Below are positions 23,082 through 32,178 of a stretch of 49,456 bases of DNA, piece after piece. Position numbers and translations under genes: made by a program. The notes beneath the pieces are model-generated. The model was not told where the DNA came from. It did no database searches and worked only from the letters and a program-made list of their open reading frames with translations. The stretch's first letter is position 1, and each line of letters starts with the position of its first letter. The stretch lies in assembly GCF_009687865.1 (NCBI RefSeq), contig NZ_BLAE01000085.1:1-49456 (forward strand), written 5' to 3'. The stretch is from Acrocarpospora macrocephala. GTDB lineage: Bacteria; Actinomycetota; Actinomycetes; Streptosporangiales; Streptosporangiaceae.

Positions 23082-26000
23082 TCAGAACTCCTCGTCGGCG
23101 ACGAGACGGCGGACCGCGCCGAGGTGGGAGTCGAGTTCTCCGGGTTCGAAGCGGCACATGGCGATGGCGTACCAGAATTCGCCGTGGACGTCGCCTTCCT
23201 GCTTGTAGCGGCCGTCGGGGGCGAAGGCGGCCCAGCCGTCGGGGATGCCCAGGAGTGTGACCTTGCGGGTGGGTTCGGGGGTGCTGAGGTCCCACAGGAT
23301 GATCGTGCCGTCGTCGCCGGCTGAGGCCATCAGCGGCTCGGTGGGGGAGAACACGACGGAGAAGACGCGGCGCGCGTGGCCGGGCAGCGTGTGCAGGTGC
23401 TCGCCGGTGCGTACGTCCCACAACCGGATGACGAGGTCGTCGCCCGCGGTGGCCAGCATGGCGCCGTCGGGGGTGAAGGCGCCGGTCCACAGCCGCCCGG
23501 CGTGCCGTTCGAGCACATGCAGCTCGGCCCCGGTGGCGTGGTCCCAGATCCGGGCCCGGCCATCATTGCTGATGCTGGCCAGCACCGTGCCGGCGGGGTT
23601 GAAGACGACCTTGTAGACGCGGTCCTCATGGCCCCGCATGACGCGCAGGCACTCGCCCGTGGCCGCGTCCCAGACCCGGACCGCCCGGTCGTCGCAGCCC
23701 GTCGCGACGAGATGGCCGTCGGGACTGAAGTCGATGGACCGCACCCGGCCCCGGTGATCGGCCAGATTGACCATGAGCTTGTTGCTCGTCCGGTACCACA
23801 ACCGCACCGAGTCGTCGTCGTTCGCGGTGGCCAGGACCATGCCGTCCGGGCTGAACGCCTGCGCCCAGACGTAGTCGGTGTCGATGTCGAGCTCGCGCTC
23901 GAAGGGCCACCGGCCGCCGGTCTGCCACAGGTGCACGCCGCCGTCGTTGGTGGCGGTGGCGATGCGCTCGCCGTCGGGGCTGAAGACCGCCGAGGTCAGC
24001 TGGTCGCCGACGCCGGTGAGCTTCTCCAGCAGGCGGCCCGAATGCGGATCCCAGATGCGGACGATCCCATCGTTCCCGCTGCTGGCCAGCATGGAACCGT
24101 CAGGGCTGAAGTCGACCGAGCTGACCCGGCGGCCGTGCCCGCGCAGCGTCCGGGTGACCTGCCCGGTGCCCAGGTCCCACAGCCGGATCGAGTCGTCGTT
24201 CCCGGTCGTGGCGAGCTGGCTGCTGTCGGGGCGGATCGCGAACGGCCAGATCGAGCCCCGGTGCCCGGCCAGCCGCTTGCTCGGCCGCCCGGTTTCCGCG
24301 TCCCACAGCCGCAGCGAGCCGTTGCTGTCCGCGCTGATCAGCGTCTTGCCGTCGGGGGTGAACGACACCTGGTAGACGGCGCCGGTGTGCCCCGCGAGCT
24401 GCCGCGGGGTGTGCGGGGCGCGCAGATCCCAGATCCGCATGACACCTTCGGTGTCGCCGGTGGCCAGCAGATGGCCCGCCGGGTGGAAGTCGACGGCGTA
24501 CACGCGGCCCGGGTGGCCCTGGAGCTCGTGCCGGATCGCGCCCGTGGCGGTCTCGAAGACGCGGACCAGGCCGTACTGGTCGCCCGCCGCCAGCAGCACG
24601 CGGTCGGGGCTGAGCACGAGCCGGTAGACCGGCCCCGTGCCCTCCGACAGCACGCTGCGCACCTCGCCGGTGGTCAGATCCCAGACGCGTACCGTGGCCG
24701 AGGCGTCCCCGGTGATCAGGGTGTCGCCGCCGGGCCCGAACACCGCCGTGTAGACCGGCGCGGTGTGCCCGGGGAGCGAGCACAGCAGCTCGCCGGAATG
24801 GGCGTGCCAGACCCGGATGACGCCGTCGGCCGAGCCCGCGGCCAGCAGCGTGCCGCCCTCGTTGAACAGCAGCGGCCAGACCCCCTCGGGGTGCACCTTC
24901 AGGATGTGCGTGCACAGGCCGGTCGCGGTGTCCCAGATCCGCACGTTCCCATCCGCCGAGCCGGAGGCCAGCAGCATCTGCGAGCCGAACGCCAGCGCGT
25001 AGGCCCGGTCCCGGTGCCCGTGCAGGGTGCGCAGCGGCTGCCCGGAGGGCGCCTCGAAGATCTGCACGCCGCCGTCGTCACTGCCCACCGCGAAGATCTG
25101 CCCCTCCGGGTCGTACGCGATGGCGTTGGGCAGCCGGCTCGTCCCGGGATGGAACCCGTACGGCACCCCGACCGTGGCCGGGGCCAGCTGCGCCTCGATG
25201 GGGCTGCCCGGCACGATGGCGGCGTCCCGCAGCTCCGGCGCGCTCAGCAGCCGCTCGCCCGCCCGCACGTTGATGAGGATGGCACGCGACCACCTGCTCC
25301 CCGCGATGGTCGCGTCACGCAGGTCGGTGCGGGCCAGCCGGGTCCTGGACAGGTCCGCGCCGCGCAGGTCGGCCCCCGTCAGCCGGGCCTCGTCCAGCCA
25401 GGCGCCCGCCAGCTTGGTGCCGCGCAGCACCGCCCGCGACAGGTTCGCGCCGACCAGCCGCGCGTCGGTCAGGTCGGCGTCGGTCAGATCCACCTCCTGC
25501 AGGTCGCGGTGCGAGAGATCCTCGCCACGCAACCGCGCCCCCCGCAGGTTGGTCCGGGCGGGCGTACGCAACCGAGTGATGATCTTCAGCGCGTTCCGCC
25601 GCGAGACGTCCTCGGCCGCGGGGTCGGCCAGGACCTTGTCGGCCCAGCTCTGGCAGTGGCGCGCCTCGGCCAGGTCGCACAGGAAGTCGACCGTGAGCTG
25701 GGACAGCACCCGCCGCGACAGTGCCTTCGGCGTCTCGCCCCCCGCCGTGAACTCGTCGGCGATGTGGTGGGCGACGAGCCATTCGGCCACCGATCCGTGA
25801 ATGAACCCGAAAAGACCCTCGCTGGTCCTGACCAGCAGGCTGGCGGTGCCCACCGTGTGCGCCGCCTGCTCGCCCGACATCCGCCCGTCGGCCAGCCCCG
25901 ACAGGGTGTCGGCCACCTCGGCCAGCTCGGCCAGGCGCAGGAACGGCTCGTTGGTCTCCCACAGCCGCATGGCCAGCGTGTGAACCGCCGCCCACAGGTC

Positions 26001-28772
26001 GGCCACCTCGAGCCCCGCCTGCACACCCGGCAGGTTCCCCAGGCGCACCTGCTCGAACTGCAGCCAGGAGTCGAGGATCTCCTGGTAGAGGACGGCCGCG
26101 CTGACCGTGTGGCGGGCGTCTGCGACGGTGCGCAGCCGATCCTCGGCCAGCTGGGCGATGAAACTGAGCATCCGGGGATTGCGGGCCAGCCCGCTCAGGT
26201 CCTCGATGCCGTCCAGCAGCCGCAGCCGCTCCTCCGCGCGCTTCCGATCGCCGTACGCGTTGACCAGGTAGGCCAGGATCTGCTCATTGGAGAAACCCTC
26301 GACACTGAGGACCCGCCGCTGCGGCAGCACCCCCACCATCCCGCCGAGATTGGTGAACACCTGCTGGTCGGACTTGAAATGCTGGGTACGGCTCGCCACG
26401 ACGATCTTCGCCCGATCCTGCGCCGCCTGGAGCAGCGTTTCCAGATGATCGGCGGCCCGGTCATAGGTCACGCGGGTGACCAGCTCATCAAAACCATCGA
26501 AGAACAGCACGATCCGCCCCTGCCGGAGCATGTACTGGAACGCCTTCAGGTCGATGTGCTCCTCGCCGTGATTGGCCAGGTGCGCCGCGATGAGCCCCTC
26601 CACCGAGTGCGCCTTGTCCAGGGTGCGCAGGTCGATGAGGATCGGGATGATCTGCGCGGTGTCGGCGGTCATCCGGCGCACCACCTCGCGCAGCACGAAC
26701 GTCTTGCCCCGGCCGAAGTCGCCCAGCAGCAGGATGAACCGGCCGTGCTCGCCGCCGAGCAGCGAGATCAGCTCACCGGCCAGGTCATGGCGTACCCCGC
26801 TCTCCGGCCGGTCGAGCTCCCGGAAGTCCTGCGGCACGTAGAGGTGCGCGGGATAGGCCGGATCGTCGTTGAGCCGGTTGGTCTGCCGGATCGCGTACTC
26901 CGACAGGTCGACCAGCCCCTGGAACTCCACCAGGCTGCGCAGCCGGACGCCCCGCCGCGCCGCCTCGTCGCGCAGCGCGGACGGCGGGGCGGCGCCCAGA
27001 TAGACCAGCTCCGCGCTCTGCTCCATGCTGCCCGCGTGCACCTGCCGGGCGAACGCGTCCACGTCGGCGGCGGTGGGCTCGCCCACCACCGCGCCCACCC
27101 AGAACTGCCGGACGAAGTCCTCCTCGCGATAGGTCACCCGCAGGCGCGGCGGGTCGGACTCGACCGTCCTGATCACGGTCCGCTCGAACCGCGACTCGCA
27201 CGCCTCCGCGATCCGCTCCAGCAGGTCCGCGCGCGGGTCGGGCGCCGCGATCGGAAGCGGTTCCGCCACCTCCATCATCCCGTTGTCGGCCGGGCCGCTC
27301 ACCGCCGGGTAGACGCCGCTGACCGACGACCAGCTCCGCTCCACCCGCCGGGCCTCGGCGCCGATCCGGTGCACGCCGACCCCGCCGGGGGTGAACTCCA
27401 GCACCTGGTGCCGCCCGGGCGCCAGGCCGGGCAGGCACAGCGCCCCGGAACCGAGCTCGACCGGCTCGCCGCCGCCGCTGCCCTGCAGGACCGCGTGCAG
27501 CTTCCCGCCGAGCAGGGCCTCCACGCTCGCCCGGTCGGTGAGCGAGTCGCTCTGCCCGGCCCGCAGGTTGTGGTAGAGGGCGCCGATCCGCAGCCAGCCC
27601 TCCCGTTCGAACGGGCGCAGCCGCTCCGCGAACCAGGCGGCCTGCGACTCCCCGACCAGGCCGTGGTCGTCCTCCGGGCGGTGGCTGAGGGCCATCGTCG
27701 AGTTGAGCCCGGCCACCACCACCTTGATCTCCGGAATCGCGAACAGCGTCCACGGCTGCGCGCTGTCGAACATGATCGAGTCCAGGCCCTGGTAGAGCTC
27801 CTCGAACAGCGACGCGAAGTGCCGCCACTTCGGCCAGTACGGCGGCTCGGGATGCTCGTCGTCGGCCCGGCAGTGGTGGAAGTACGCCTCGCAGGCCGCG
27901 ATGTTCACATCCTTGGCCCCCGGCACCACGATCATCCGCTGCGGTTCGAGACCCACGAGCGCCCGCAGCCCGGTGAGGAAGTCCATCGCCATGGCCGACT
28001 GCTTGCGGCTGCCCGTCGCGGTCAGGTCGCCGGTGACCACCAGCAGCTCGGGCCGGGGCACCCCGCCGTCGGTCAGCTGGATCAGCTCGGCGAAGACGCG
28101 GGCCTGCAGCGCCTCGGGGCTGAGCGGCGCCTCGTGGCCCAGCGTCCGGCCGAACCTCGGCCCGGCCAGGTGCAGGACGCTCACGCTGCCGCGCTGGCCC
28201 TGGGCGTGGAAGCCGGCGGGAAAGGTGGGCGGGACCACCGGCGCCCGGCGCGCCCGGCCCTGGCCGGTCAGCACCCGCGGCTGCGGGAAGGCGAGCGGGG
28301 ACGGGGTCCGCGCGGCGGCCTCGGACGGGAAGTTCGGCCCGGCCACCGGCTTGGCCCGGCCGGTGAGCGCCTCCCTGATGCGGGTCAGCAGCAGCCCTCT
28401 GGCATGGTCGGGATCGGTCACCCCCAGCAGATCGACCCAGGTGATCGTGGACAGCAGCCCGTCGACCTGGCAATCCTCCAGCCGTACCGTGATGAGTTTC
28501 TTCCCCGGGTTATCCGGATTCGCGCGAAGTGCCGCCTGCCATTCCAATCGACCGAATCGCGACCCCATATAATTCTCGGTGAGCAACGCCAGCACGATGG
28601 CCGACTCCTTGACCCCCCGGTCCATGAAGTCGACAAAGTTGGTGCCCGGCACGAAGTCCCAGGCCTGCAGCATTGTGCGATATCCTGCAGCCTCAAGTTC
28701 CCAGGCCAGCCACGTCGCCCACCGTTCATCGGCGGGGGAGTAGCTGATGAATATGTCGGTGGGGCGCTCCAT
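23082..28772 (-). CDS. TIR - degenerate phosphoesterase - NACHT - pentapeptide - WD40 STAND protein
   Basis: A giant 1896-residue NLR-like protein. In order: a TIR domain (1-145; DIFISYSPADERWATWLAWE, with Glu77 in RFGRLEW at the NADase Glu position); a calcineurin-like region (about 195-475) with LHLAGPRFG, VVTGDLT and VVPGAKDVN, where active enzymes have D-x-H and G-N-H-D, so metal ligands are missing; an REase-like segment (about 515-625); a NACHT NTPase (Walker A GDFGRGKT at 684-691, Walker B IVLFFDGFDEL at 754-764); helical repeats; pentapeptide repeats (about 1075-1170); and 15 WD40 blades (about 1210-1840) with a conserved C-terminal GEFWYAIAMCRFEPGELD block. Such proteins sense foreign signals through the propeller and oligomerise; TIR then depletes NAD. 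The ATG at 28772 is used; GGAG-like bases lie upstream. Confidence 0.92.
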   Translation of the reverse strand: MERPTDIFISYSPADERWATWLAWELEAAGYRTMLQAWDFVPGTNFVDFMDRGVKESAIVLALLTENYMGSRFGRLEWQAALRANPDNPGKKLITVRLEDCQVDGLLSTITWVDLLGVTDPDHARGLLLTRIREALTGRAKPVAGPNFPSEAAARTPSPLAFPQPRVLTGQGRARRAPVVPPTFPAGFHAQGQRGSVSVLHLAGPRFGRTLGHEAPLSPEALQARVFAELIQLTDGGVPRPELLVVTGDLTATGSRKQSAMAMDFLTGLRALVGLEPQRMIVVPGAKDVNIAACEAYFHHCRADDEHPEPPYWPKWRHFASLFEELYQGLDSIMFDSAQPWTLFAIPEIKVVVAGLNSTMALSHRPEDDHGLVGESQAAWFAERLRPFEREGWLRIGALYHNLRAGQSDSLTDRASVEALLGGKLHAVLQGSGGGEPVELGSGALCLPGLAPGRHQVLEFTPGGVGVHRIGAEARRVERSWSSVSGVYPAVSGPADNGMMEVAEPLPIAAPDPRADLLERIAEACESRFERTVIRTVESDPPRLRVTYREEDFVRQFWVGAVVGEPTAADVDAFARQVHAGSMEQSAELVYLGAAPPSALRDEAARRGVRLRSLVEFQGLVDLSEYAIRQTNRLNDDPAYPAHLYVPQDFRELDRPESGVRHDLAGELISLLGGEHGRFILLLGDFGRGKTFVLREVVRRMTADTAQIIPILIDLRTLDKAHSVEGLIAAHLANHGEEHIDLKAFQYMLRQGRIVLFFDGFDELVTRVTYDRAADHLETLLQAAQDRAKIVVASRTQHFKSDQQVFTNLGGMVGVLPQRRVLSVEGFSNEQILAYLVNAYGDRKRAEERLRLLDGIEDLSGLARNPRMLSFIAQLAEDRLRTVADARHTVSAAVLYQEILDSWLQFEQVRLGNLPGVQAGLEVADLWAAVHTLAMRLWETNEPFLRLAELAEVADTLSGLADGRMSGEQAAHTVGTASLLVRTSEGLFGFIHGSVAEWLVAHHIADEFTAGGETPKALSRRVLSQLTVDFLCDLAEARHCQSWADKVLADPAAEDVSRRNALKIITRLRTPARTNLRGARLRGEDLSHRDLQEVDLTDADLTDARLVGANLSRAVLRGTKLAGAWLDEARLTGADLRGADLSRTRLARTDLRDATIAGSRWSRAILINVRAGERLLSAPELRDAAIVPGSPIEAQLAPATVGVPYGFHPGTSRLPNAIAYDPEGQIFAVGSDDGGVQIFEAPSGQPLRTLHGHRDRAYALAFGSQMLLASGSADGNVRIWDTATGLCTHILKVHPEGVWPLLFNEGGTLLAAGSADGVIRVWHAHSGELLCSLPGHTAPVYTAVFGPGGDTLITGDASATVRVWDLTTGEVRSVLSEGTGPVYRLVLSPDRVLLAAGDQYGLVRVFETATGAIRHELQGHPGRVYAVDFHPAGHLLATGDTEGVMRIWDLRAPHTPRQLAGHTGAVYQVSFTPDGKTLISADSNGSLRLWDAETGRPSKRLAGHRGSIWPFAIRPDSSQLATTGNDDSIRLWDLGTGQVTRTLRGHGRRVSSVDFSPDGSMLASSGNDGIVRIWDPHSGRLLEKLTGVGDQLTSAVFSPDGERIATATNDGGVHLWQTGGRWPFERELDIDTDYVWAQAFSPDGMVLATANDDDSVRLWYRTSNKLMVNLADHRGRVRSIDFSPDGHLVATGCDDRAVRVWDAATGECLRVMRGHEDRVYKVVFNPAGTVLASISNDGRARIWDHATGAELHVLERHAGRLWTGAFTPDGAMLATAGDDLVIRLWDVRTGEHLHTLPGHARRVFSVVFSPTEPLMASAGDDGTIILWDLSTPEPTRKVTLLGIPDGWAAFAPDGRYKQEGDVHGEFWYAIAMCRFEPGELDSHLGAVRRLVADEEF

Positions 28773-28811
28773 GACGTCAGTATCGCTGAGCCACTCCGGA
28801 TCGGTACCCTG

Positions 28812-30041
28812 ATGTTCTCATTGGTACGAGATATGGGACAACGGTCTGTGCCTCTCTGGAAGCGGGCCGTAGCCGCCTTGACCCCTCTCGACTGGGTTCG
28901 CATCGCGTTACTGGCAATCGGAATCGGGTGCGTGGTCACCGGCCTGCTACCGGCTGACGAGGCCTTTTCGAGTTTTCAGCGAATAGCCCCGCTGATGCTT
29001 TTCCTGGCGGCCGTCATCGTGCTCGCCGAATTGACGAAGCAAGCCCAGGTGTTCGACGTCATCGCGACCCGGCTGGCGCTGCTGGGCCGCGGCTCCTATC
29101 CGATGCTTTTCCTGCTCTGCGTGGCGTTCGCGTCCTGCACCACCATGTTCCTGAACCTGGACACCACCGCCGTGCTGCTCACTCCGGTGATGCTCGCGCT
29201 CGCGCCGCGCGCGCGGATAGCGCCGCTGCCGCTGGCGATGACGACGGTCTGGCTGGCCAACACCGCCAGCCTGCTGCTGCCGGTGAGCAACCTGACGAAC
29301 CTGCTCGCGCTGGACAAGGTGGGCCTTTCCGCGCCGCAGTTCGCCGCCCGGATGTGGCTGCCCCAGCTGGTCTCGATCGCCGTCACGATGGTGCTGCTCT
29401 GGGTGTTCTTCTGGCGCGCGGGCGCGCGCGGCGCGGACCGCTACGAACCGGCCGCCCCCGAGCCGATCGGCGACCGGGTGCTGTTCTGGGTCACCGCCGG
29501 GGCCTGCCTGATGTTCATCGCCGCCATTCTGGGCGGCCTCCAGATAGAGATCGCGGCGCTCGCCGCCGCGGCGCTGGCCATCGTGGCCTACCTGGTGCGG
29601 GATCGCGGGTCGCTGCGGCCCTCGCTGATCCCCTGGCAGCTGCTCGTCTTCGTCACCGGCCTGTTCCTGGTGGTGCCGACCCTGATGCGGCACGGCCTGG
29701 CCGACGTGATGACCTCCATCATCGGCGCCGACCACGGGTTCGCCGGGCTGCTGCGCGCGGGCGGCGCCGGCGCGGGCCTGTCCAACGTGGTCAACAACCT
29801 GCCGGCGTATGTCGCGGGCGAGCAGGTCATCCCGGTGGACAATCACGACCAATTGCTGTCGCTCCTGGTGGGCACCAATGTGGGCCCGGTCATCACCCCG
29901 TGGGCCTCGCTGGCCACGCTGCTCTGGTTCGAGTCGTGCCAGCGCCACGCGGTGAAAGTCCCGCTCGTGAAATTCATGCTGACCGGCGCTCTCCTGGCGG
30001 TGTGTATCGTGCCGGCCGTGGTCGCGGTGGTGACTGTCTGA
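28812..30041 (+). CDS. ArsB/NhaD-type (ion transporter superfamily) permease
   Basis: A 409-residue polytopic membrane protein of the ion transporter superfamily, close to ArsB-like and NhaD-like permeases. Helices include WVRIALLAIGIGCVVTGLL, IAPLMLFLAAVIVLAELT, LLCVAFASCTTMFLNLDTTA, LANTASLLLPVSNLTNLLAL and GAGLSNVVNNLPAYVAG. The NLDTTAVLLTPV and NN-PA segments are the family's pore motifs. It may export arsenite or an ion; no ars genes are close. The ATG at 28812 gives a possibly leaderless product; ATG 28833 is equally likely. It diverges from the TIR-NACHT gene with 39 bases between. Confidence 0.8.
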   Translation: MFSLVRDMGQRSVPLWKRAVAALTPLDWVRIALLAIGIGCVVTGLLPADEAFSSFQRIAPLMLFLAAVIVLAELTKQAQVFDVIATRLALLGRGSYPMLFLLCVAFASCTTMFLNLDTTAVLLTPVMLALAPRARIAPLPLAMTTVWLANTASLLLPVSNLTNLLALDKVGLSAPQFAARMWLPQLVSIAVTMVLLWVFFWRAGARGADRYEPAAPEPIGDRVLFWVTAGACLMFIAAILGGLQIEIAALAAAALAIVAYLVRDRGSLRPSLIPWQLLVFVTGLFLVVPTLMRHGLADVMTSIIGADHGFAGLLRAGGAGAGLSNVVNNLPAYVAGEQVIPVDNHDQLLSLLVGTNVGPVITPWASLATLLWFESCQRHAVKVPLVKFMLTGALLAVCIVPAVVAVVTV

Positions 30042-30073
30042 CGAAAACCGGCGGTTCGGCCTACAATAAGCGC

Positions 30074-30718
30074 ATGGTGGATCTCCCGGTTTATGACGCC
30101 GTTCTGCTGCCGCCCGAGGCCGTGAATGCGGGGTCAATTCGGCTGAGCGAGTGGTGCGCGAGCCAGACGCCGGCGGAATTCACCCTGAAAGCCGGTGAAC
30201 TCTATCCTCACATCTCGCTCTACATGGCCAACTTCACGCCCGCCGACCTCGATTCCGCGCGAGACGAGCTACGATTAATCAGCAAATCGATGCCCGAAAT
30301 CCCCCTTGCGGCGGACCATTTCTCCGGCAACGACCAGGGCATGTTCGAACTGTTCTACCGGAAGACCGAAGCCGTCACCCGGTTGCAGGAGTCCATCATC
30401 GAGCGGCTCAATCCGCTGCGCACCGGCCTGCGGCTGCGCGACCCGGTGGGCCGGGTGCTCGCCGACCACCGGCTCAGCGCCCCGCCGACCGCCCGCGCCA
30501 ACCTCGACCGGTACGGCTACGACGAGATCGGCGACCTGTTCCGGCCGCACATCACGATGACCCGCTTCCGCGAGCGCGGCCACCAGATCGCGGCCGATCT
30601 GCTGCCGCCCCCCGAGTCATTCACCGCCGTCTACCGCACCCTCGCGCTCTGCGTGATGGGCGAGCACGGCACCTGCACCGAGATCGTGGAGACCTTCGAG
30701 CTCGCCAGCGAGCGCTGA
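30074..30718 (+). CDS. 2H phosphoesterase (2'-5' RNA ligase family)
   Basis: A 214-residue two-His phosphoesterase with the paired motifs YPHISLYM (H46-x-S48) and FRPHITMTRF (H159-x-T161). 2H enzymes act on cyclic or 2'-linked phosphodiesters such as 2',3'-cyclic nucleotides, tRNA ends and oligonucleotide messengers. It follows the permease by 32 bases and is probably co-transcribed with it. Its last 102 bases overlap the 3' end of the convergent phosphatase gene. ATG 30074 is used; there is no clear Shine-Dalgarno. Substrate unknown; a role in removing a signalling nucleotide next to a TIR protein is only a hypothesis. Confidence 0.85.
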   Translation: MVDLPVYDAVLLPPEAVNAGSIRLSEWCASQTPAEFTLKAGELYPHISLYMANFTPADLDSARDELRLISKSMPEIPLAADHFSGNDQGMFELFYRKTEAVTRLQESIIERLNPLRTGLRLRDPVGRVLADHRLSAPPTARANLDRYGYDEIGDLFRPHITMTRFRERGHQIAADLLPPPESFTAVYRTLALCVMGEHGTCTEIVETFELASER

Positions 30719-31483
30719 CCGGATCTCGGCGAGGTGGCCGGGCCGGCAGGCGATGAAGTTGCGCTCGGCCTCGGGGAGATCGATCCGCTGGTCGAACAGC
30801 CCGCCGTCGAAGGCGCGTAGCTCGACCCCCGACTCGTGGGCGATCAGCGCCCCCGCCGGGAGATCGACGAGTTCGGCCCGGTAGCCGATGAATCCGTCGA
30901 TCTTTCCCCTGGCCAGCAGGGTCCACCCGACCAGCGGCGCCCACAGTTGCAGCAGCCGTCCGGCCTTGGCTTCCAGCGCCGTACGCAATCCGCGCGCGGT
31001 CGCGTCCTCGCGGCCCACCGAATGGCCCTGGGTCCAGGCCAGCAGCAGCGACCGCCGCCCGGGCGGCGGGTCCGGCGGCAGGCCCGGGCCGTGCGCGCCG
31101 GCGCCGCGGACGGCCGACCAGGTGCGCCGGGAGACCGGGTCGTGGACGACGCCGGCCTGGGGGAGCTTGCCGACGCACAGGGCGATGCCGACCGCGTAGA
31201 CCGGCAGCCCGATCGCGACGTTGTTGGTGCCGTCCAGCGGGTCCACGAGCCAGACGCGGTCGCCGTCCGCGCCGCTCGCCCCGGATTCCTCGGCGAAGAT
31301 CTGGTCGTGCGGGTAGGCGGCGCGCAACCGGCCGACGATCAGCTCTTCGACCCTGAGGTCGAGGTCGGTGAGGACGTCCGCGCCGTCCCCCTTGGCCTCG
31401 ATCCACTGCGGTTCCTCGCGGAGCAGTTCGCCCGCTGCCTCGACCGCCTCGATCGCCAGGCCCAGTTCCGCCGTCACGTCCAC
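30617..31483 (-). CDS. Inositol monophosphatase family phosphatase (CysQ/IMPase-like)
   Basis: A 288-residue Mg-dependent, Li-sensitive sugar-phosphatase fold. Conserved blocks are IFAEESGA (Glu metal ligand), WLVDPLDGTNNVAIGLPVYAVGIAL (motif D-P-L-D-G-T) and VDLPAGALIAHESG (usually W-D-x-A-A). The family includes inositol phosphatase, fructose bisphosphatase, CysQ (3'-phosphoadenosine phosphatase) and NADP phosphatase; I cannot choose. GTG 31483 is preferred for its upstream GGAG at 7 bases, and it overlaps the cupin stop (31474). The last 102 bases overlap the convergent 2H gene, an unusually long antisense overlap, so the C-terminal 34 residues lie outside the family core. Confidence 0.85.
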   Translation of the reverse strand: MDVTAELGLAIEAVEAAGELLREEPQWIEAKGDGADVLTDLDLRVEELIVGRLRAAYPHDQIFAEESGASGADGDRVWLVDPLDGTNNVAIGLPVYAVGIALCVGKLPQAGVVHDPVSRRTWSAVRGAGAHGPGLPPDPPPGRRSLLLAWTQGHSVGREDATARGLRTALEAKAGRLLQLWAPLVGWTLLARGKIDGFIGYRAELVDLPAGALIAHESGVELRAFDGGLFDQRIDLPEAERNFIACRPGHLAEIRSALAGELEGLHDLGAGAVLAHHAEREGAVDGGE

Positions 31484-32139
31484 GTGCCGTCTCCCCCCGG
31501 TTCGCGGGTCAGCCTGGCGATCGCCAGCCGGGCCGCCTGGATCGTCTCCGCGCTCGTGCAACGCGAGCGCGGCAGCGTGTGGCCGGCCACCTCCGGCGGT
31601 CCCAGCGAGAGGTCCGGCCGCGAGCCGCCCGTCCGGCCGAGGACGACCGTCGCCGCCTCGCCCGAGTCTCCGACTTCGGTGCTGTGAAAAACCCCAGAGG
31701 GCAGGGAGTAGGTGGTGCCGCCGCGGTGGACGTCGGCCCGTCCGGGCAGGTAGTGGACCGTGCGGTCGGAGGCGCGTATCTCGTCGACGTCGCCGTGGCT
31801 GACGACCTCGAAGATCCGGTGGGTGGTTCCCTCGCGGAGATCCCCGAGCACGTTGCGGATCTGGCCGTACAGGACGAAGCTGGTCAGTTCCCAGCTGTGG
31901 CAGTGGACCTGCGAGGTGCTGCTGGCGGCCGAGGCGAGTTCGGGCGACCACAGGTGGATGCAGACTCCGAGCTCGCCGCTGCGCTCGACGGGCAGGCAGA
32001 GGAAGCCGAGCGGATGCCGTACCGCCGTGAGGGGCAGGTGGCCCGCCGCGATGTCGCGCAGCACGGATTCCGCCCAGCGGGGGAGGGCGGCCGGGGCCGT
32101 GCCCTCGTCGATGTGGAGCTGTAGATCCGAGTAGCGCAT
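31474..32139 (-). CDS. Cupin-fold protein (cysteine dioxygenase-like region)
   Basis: A 221-residue protein with a cupin core: VHCHSWELTSFVLYGQIRNVL (H-x-H-x(2)-E) and later LPGRADVHRGGTTYSLPSGVFHSTEV, with the second cupin motif's His. The H-x-H metal site suggests an Fe-dependent dioxygenase or sensor role. Start ATG 32139 is set by AGGAG six bases upstream. It sits 39 bases downstream of protein A and overlaps the start of the phosphatase gene, so the three probably form one operon. Substrate unknown. Confidence 0.65.
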   Translation of the reverse strand: MRYSDLQLHIDEGTAPAALPRWAESVLRDIAAGHLPLTAVRHPLGFLCLPVERSGELGVCIHLWSPELASAASSTSQVHCHSWELTSFVLYGQIRNVLGDLREGTTHRIFEVVSHGDVDEIRASDRTVHYLPGRADVHRGGTTYSLPSGVFHSTEVGDSGEAATVVLGRTGGSRPDLSLGPPEVAGHTLPRSRCTSAETIQAARLAIARLTREPGGDGTWT

Positions 32140-32178
32140 GTGTCGCTCCTCAGTCGGCACCAGGTCTCCCTCAGGGGC

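Noticed and set aside
23376-28811. Long plus-strand frame opposite the NLR gene
   Set aside because: Only the part after 28812 (the permease) has family sequence; the rest mirrors the WD40 and NACHT coding strand.
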